NCBI GenBank assembly: GCA_902556065.1
Contig: CACDUV010000001.1
Coordinates: 94,534 to 158,533 of the forward strand
Direction: 5' to 3'
DNA length: 64,000 nt
From: an uncultured Pelagibacteraceae bacterium
Lineage (GTDB): Bacteria; Pseudomonadota; Alphaproteobacteria; Pelagibacterales; Pelagibacteraceae
In this document: piece by piece, positions 60,681 through 64,000 of the stretch
How positions within the stretch are numbered: position 1 is the first letter of the stretch
Layout of the letters: every line of letters starts with the position of its first letter
Notes under the pieces: generated by a model
Database searches by the model: none
What the model was told of the DNA's origin: nothing
Seen by the model: the letters and a program-made list of their open reading frames with translations, nothing else
Made by a program: the position numbers and the translations under genes

Positions 60681-61830
60681 TTAGATCAGCTCTTATAGTA
60701 GATAGAGCTATGATAATTAGAAAAATCAAACATATTAAATTCATAGTTTTCCAGCTAGTTAAGCTTAGAAACACCCCAGCAGACAAACTCGCTGCTGCTT
60801 GTATAGTATAAACGATCAAATCATTATACCCTTGAGCTCTAAATTTTTCTTCTTCTCTGTAACACAAAACAAGTAAACTTGTTCCTGAAATGAATAAAAA
60901 ATTCCACCCTAGCCCCAGAAAAATAAGAGCAATCAAATAATTAGTAAAGTTTTGTTCAAATAAACTAGTAATAATTGTGACTAAAAACAATAAAACTCCC
61001 ATATACATAATTTTACTATGACCAAACCTTTTAATTAAATTTCCAGTAACTAATGAAGGTAAAAACATGGCTGCTATATGAAGCTGAATAACAAATCCAG
61101 TCTTGGACAAACTTATTTTCTCCATCAAGTGCATACTTATAGGTGTGGCTGTCATTAAAAAAGTCATAACAGCATAGGCAAAAGCTGAAGCCATAAGTGC
61201 CTGTAGAAATCTTGGTTGTGACATAAGTTCGAAAAAACTTCTTCCAGTTTTATATTGATTGTTTGATGTCTTTATAGGTTCCTGATAAAAAAATAAAAAT
61301 ATTGTTGATGAAATAGATAATACTGCAAGAGTAAAATAAGAACCTGCATACATATGATTTGAGATAAGTCCTTTAGTAATATTTGCAATGTTGGGACCAA
61401 TAAATGCTGAACCTATTCCCGCTAACAAAATGATAGAAATTGCTTTTGGTGCATAGTCCTTATTCACAACCTCGACTGCTGCAAAACGATATTGATGACT
61501 AAAAGCTATTCCTCCACCAATTAAAAAACATCCTAAATTATATAAGACAAAGCTTTCTACTATTATAGAGTATGCAGTTAAAAGAGATGCAAAACATGTA
61601 CCTATTGATGCATAAATAAATCCTAATTTTCGTCCAATTATACTCATTAACTTTGCAGCAAAAAAAGCAAATAACGCAATTCCGACTACTGACAAAGCCA
61701 TTGGAAGAGTTGCTAAAGATTTTATTGGACTAAATTTTGAACCAATTATACCACTTAAAAAAACGGTGACTGGTGCAGCTGTAAAAGCAAAAATCTGACT
61801 TAAAATAAGTAACGAAAGATTTTTATTCAT
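60661..61830 (-). CDS. Major facilitator superfamily transporter
   Basis: 389 residues with about twelve hydrophobic segments. MFS loop motif AAKLMSIIGRKLGFIYASIG between helices 2 and 3 and NLIKRFGHSKIMYMGVLLF between 8 and 9. Similar proteins are annotated as YfmO/NNP- or sugar-type permeases; the substrate cannot be called. Its start overlaps the stop of the upstream 23-residue ORF by one base. Its last codons form part of the bidirectional terminator. Confidence 0.88.
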   Translation of the reverse strand: MNKNLSLLILSQIFAFTAAPVTVFLSGIIGSKFSPIKSLATLPMALSVVGIALFAFFAAKLMSIIGRKLGFIYASIGTCFASLLTAYSIIVESFVLYNLGCFLIGGGIAFSHQYRFAAVEVVNKDYAPKAISIILLAGIGSAFIGPNIANITKGLISNHMYAGSYFTLAVLSISSTIFLFFYQEPIKTSNNQYKTGRSFFELMSQPRFLQALMASAFAYAVMTFLMTATPISMHLMEKISLSKTGFVIQLHIAAMFLPSLVTGNLIKRFGHSKIMYMGVLLFLVTIITSLFEQNFTNYLIALIFLGLGWNFLFISGTSLLVLCYREEEKFRAQGYNDLIVYTIQAAASLSAGVFLSLTSWKTMNLICLIFLIIIALSTIRADLKKNPSN

Positions 61831-61901
61831 TAAAAGAATAAATACTTATCAGCCATATACAAAGCCCAAGCAGCAGCAGCACCTAATATAATATATTTCA
61901 T
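61830..61901 (-). CDS. Putative 23-residue membrane microprotein
   Basis: Below the ORF-track cut-off. ATG at 61901, stop TAA sharing its last A with the MFS start (TAATG), and 5 bases after the livM stop. The product MKYIILGAAAAWALYMADKYLFF is one hydrophobic helix with a charged MADK near the end. The exact fit between two genes and the stop-start overlap suggest a real coupled ORF rather than chance. It could act as a translational-coupling leader or a small transporter partner. No ribosome site stands out. Confidence 0.45.
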   Translation of the reverse strand: MKYIILGAAAAWALYMADKYLFF

Positions 61902-61906
61902 TACAT

Positions 61907-63277
61907 TTACTTTATTTCTATTTTTTCAGGAAGTATACCTTTAGGTCTATACCTCATTATAAACAACAATCCTAATCCCATCAGTAAAAATCTGAAATAA
62001 GGAACGCTTTCAATTAAATGAGCTTTAAGTGCATTTGTTTCAGGAATTCCCGCAGTGAAAAAGTTTATTAAGAATAATGATATTGGTGCAGCTTCAATCC
62101 ATAAAAACCAAACAACAAATCCTCCTAAAATTGCTCCAAAATTATTTCCACTTCCTCCAACAATTACCATTACCCAAATCAAAAAAGTATATCTCATGGG
62201 TCTATAACTTCCTGGAGTAAATAAACCATCTTGAGTAACCAACATTGCACCAGCTATTCCAACAATTGCTGAGCCTAAAATAAAAATTAGTAAATGTTGT
62301 TTAACAACATTTTTACCCATTGCATTTGCAGCTTCCTCATTATCTCTTATTGCTCTCATCATTCTTCCCCAAGGTGAATAAAGAGCTTTTTGAGTTAAAA
62401 TTAGAAGAATAATTACTACTACTAAGAATAATCCTGAATAACACAGTTTTACAAATACTGATGAACCTTCAATAACAAGTTGGTTTAAAGCAGCTTGACG
62501 ATCAGCTAAATTCTCGATTACACTTAATTTTCCTGAATTAAACTTTTCAACTAATTTAATAAACCAATCAGTAGTTTGAAGATCTACTTCATAAGGTGCA
62601 GGTCTTTTTAATCCAATAACGTTTTTGACACCTCTTGTGAGCCAATCTTCGTGTTTAATAATTGCAATAACAATTTCAGAAATAAGAAGAGTAGCAATAG
62701 CTAAATAGTCTGCTCTAAGACCGAGCGCAACTTTTCCAACTATAAAAGCTAAACCACCAGCAAAAAGAGCGCCTACTATCCAAGAAAATACAATTGGTAA
62801 TCCAAATCCTCCTAGGAAACCGGTTTTAGCAGGATCAACTGCTTCAATAGCTTCTATGCCGGGCTCTGCAGAAAATCTAATAAGCAAAATACCTGAAATT
62901 ATTATTGCAGCTATGCTGTATGTTCTTATTTTTGATTTTTCAAATCTTTTTAAAATAAACCTTATAACTAATACCATTACTACTATCAGCCATAACGACA
63001 TTAAAATATCAAAACCTCCTGCCCTCCAAGCTTCTTGAACAGGATCGACAGATATCAATACTGCGGCTAAACCACCTAAAGCTGTATAACCCATAATTCC
63101 AAAATTAATTAAACCAGCATATCCCCATTGAATATTTGCACCCATCGTCATAACTGCAGAAATCAAACAAAGATTAAATATTGATAAGGCTATGTTCCAT
63201 GACTGAAATATACCAACCAACAGAATGAGCACCATCATGATGCTATATGCTGCAATTACATTTAAATTCTTTCTCAC
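61907..63277 (-). CDS. livM: Branched-chain-amino-acid-type ABC permease LivM
   Basis: 456 residues, longer than the usual 320-420. Core motifs: NIQWGYAGLINFGIMGYTALGG, GKVALGLRADYLAIATLLISEIVIAII, SPWGRMMRAIRDNEEAANAMGKNVVKQHLLIFILGSAIVGIAGAMLVTQDG and IWVMVIVGGSGNNFGAILGG. The extra length is a roughly 70-residue hydrophilic insert after the WLTRG segment (LKRPAPYEVDLQTTDWFIKLVEKFNSG...) and a Glu/Ala-rich loop near residue 140, both likely periplasmic. It overlaps livH by 4 bases. Ends 5 bases before the 23-residue ORF. Confidence 0.92.
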   Translation of the reverse strand: MRKNLNVIAAYSIMMVLILLVGIFQSWNIALSIFNLCLISAVMTMGANIQWGYAGLINFGIMGYTALGGLAAVLISVDPVQEAWRAGGFDILMSLWLIVVMVLVIRFILKRFEKSKIRTYSIAAIIISGILLIRFSAEPGIEAIEAVDPAKTGFLGGFGLPIVFSWIVGALFAGGLAFIVGKVALGLRADYLAIATLLISEIVIAIIKHEDWLTRGVKNVIGLKRPAPYEVDLQTTDWFIKLVEKFNSGKLSVIENLADRQAALNQLVIEGSSVFVKLCYSGLFLVVVIILLILTQKALYSPWGRMMRAIRDNEEAANAMGKNVVKQHLLIFILGSAIVGIAGAMLVTQDGLFTPGSYRPMRYTFLIWVMVIVGGSGNNFGAILGGFVVWFLWIEAAPISLFLINFFTAGIPETNALKAHLIESVPYFRFLLMGLGLLFIMRYRPKGILPEKIEIK

Positions 63278-64000
63278 AATACTTTTCCTTTAAATATTCC
63301 TGAAGGTCTATAAAGCAAGACAATCACCAAAATTGAAAATGAAACTGCAAATTTATAATCTGTCGAAAGTAATTGAACTAAACCTTCTGGCTCCATACTT
63401 TCTGGTAAAACATATATAAAAAATTTCTTATATGCGTATGTTAATAAAATTTCTGAAAAAGCAATGACATAGCCACCTAAAAATGCACCAAAAGGATTAC
63501 CAATTCCACCTACAATTGCTGCAGCAAAAATTGGAAGCATATTATTAAAATAAGTGAAAGGTTTAAAACTTTTATCTAAACCATACAAAGCACCACCTAT
63601 TGTAGCTAAAATACCAGCAATAACCCAAGTAACTAAAACTATTTTTTTTGGATCAATACCTGATAACAGAGCAAGATCTTCGTTGTCCGAATAGGCTTTC
63701 ATGCTTTTTCCTGTTTTAGTTTTATTTAAAAACCAGAATAGTAAAGAGACTAAAATTATTGTAACAAAAATAGTTATTACCTGAGTAGATTTAAGAGCAA
63801 GCCCTTCATTTAAGCCTGTCATTTCTTTAAATTCTCTAGCCTTGATAATGAATTTTTCTCCATCAAAAAATCTTCTGTCACCAGGTCCAATAATAATTCT
63901 TACCACTGCTTGAGTTACAAACATCACACCAATACTGACCATGGCAAACTGAACTGGTGGACTCTTTTGAGTTCTATAATACTTAAAAACAAATTTATCT
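63274..64000 (-). CDS. livH: Branched-chain-amino-acid-type ABC permease LivH, 5' end cut by window
   Basis: The track starts at an internal ATG (63942), but the frame stays open to base 64000 (reading KYYRTQKSPPVQFAMVSIGV), so the true start is outside. 241 residues are visible. Motifs: SMKAYSDNEDLALLSGIDPKKIVLVTWVIAGILATIGGALYG, GNPFGAFLGGYVIAFSEILL and LLYRPSGIFKGKVL, the standard LivH end. Forms the membrane channel with LivM. The ATPases (livG, livF) are not in the window. Confidence 0.93.
   Translation of the reverse strand, partial: DKFVFKYYRTQKSPPVQFAMVSIGVMFVTQAVVRIIIGPGDRRFFDGEKFIIKAREFKEMTGLNEGLALKSTQVITIFVTIILVSLLFWFLNKTKTGKSMKAYSDNEDLALLSGIDPKKIVLVTWVIAGILATIGGALYGLDKSFKPFTYFNNMLPIFAAAIVGGIGNPFGAFLGGYVIAFSEILLTYAYKKFFIYVLPESMEPEGLVQLLSTDYKFAVSFSILVIVLLYRPSGIFKGKVL

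Noticed and set aside
1-64000. CRISPR arrays, insertion sequences, prophage or attachment sites
   Set aside because: No regularly spaced repeats, transposase, integrase or phage structural genes were seen; the window reads as core and metabolic-accessory chromosome.

Overview
The window is a strongly A+T-rich, very compact bacterial stretch. Genes abut or overlap by 1 to 20 bases almost everywhere, and no gene-free gap reaches 300 bases. The gene content (Amt, type III glutamine synthetase, spermidine/putrescine-, Ugp-, betaine- and Liv-type ABC transporters, single-copy house-keeping genes, many 2-oxoglutarate oxygenases) fits a streamlined marine alphaproteobacterium of the SAR11/Pelagibacterales type. 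That is an inference from content and style, because no rRNA or other phylogenetic marker is present. I see no tRNA, rRNA, CRISPR, insertion sequence, phage or integrase. Both ends cut genes: amt on the left, livH on the right.

Layout. 1-5.4 kb: truncated amt with two small membrane ORFs, type III glutamine synthetase, a diaminopropionate ammonia-lyase-like enzyme and a photolyase. 5.4-12.9 kb: one eight-gene minus-strand operon (csaA, lysE-like, acnA, yfgM-like, bamB, cupin-like, zapE, yjbQ). 12.9-21.4 kb: argE-like, a ureohydrolase plus aldehyde dehydrogenase pair, a HExxH protein plus cyclophilin pair, and a FadN-type beta-oxidation protein divergent from a thiolase. 21.4-27.9 kb: a Pot-type ABC transporter followed upstream by ectoine-hydrolase-like (DoeA) and EutA-like genes. 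27.9-31.2 kb: DMT exporter, hydroxyacid dehydrogenase, second aldehyde dehydrogenase. 31.2-37.8 kb: Ugp glycerophosphodiester transporter with two tandem UgpE permeases, a cytoplasmic glycerophosphodiesterase and a 2H phosphoesterase.

37.9-48.4 kb is the most interesting part: a quaternary-amine island. It holds a gamma-butyrobetaine hydroxylase/TmpA-like oxygenase, a betaine-type ABC transporter, an SDR, L-carnitine dehydrogenase, a DUF849 beta-keto acid cleavage enzyme, a hotdog thioesterase, a TauD-family oxygenase coupled to a PhnZ/TmpB-like HD-domain oxygenase, and a choline-dehydrogenase-like GMC flavoprotein. Several known routes (carnitine, choline, trimethylaminoethylphosphonate) converge here on glycine betaine. 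The TauD+HD pair has no obvious assigned substrate and is the best candidate for an undescribed activity.

48.4-53.5 kb: a variant ureohydrolase, two tandem DMT transporters, an isopenicillin-N-synthase-like oxygenase and a GlpD lacking its usual C-terminal domain. 53.6-59.3 kb: a five-gene operon (luciferase-like monooxygenase, Xsc-like TPP enzyme, DUF1185, alpha/beta hydrolase, aldehyde dehydrogenase) that looks like an uncharacterised catabolic pathway. 59.4-64 kb: branched-chain amino acid ABC components with an MFS transporter and a possible 23-residue microprotein.

Regulation seen in the sequence. All four periplasmic binding-protein genes (potD, ugpB, proX, livJ-like) are followed at once by a strong hairpin. 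In three cases the hairpin lies inside the operon, before the permease, which suggests transcript attenuation that favours the binding protein. By contrast, seven of eight convergent gene pairs lack any visible terminator.
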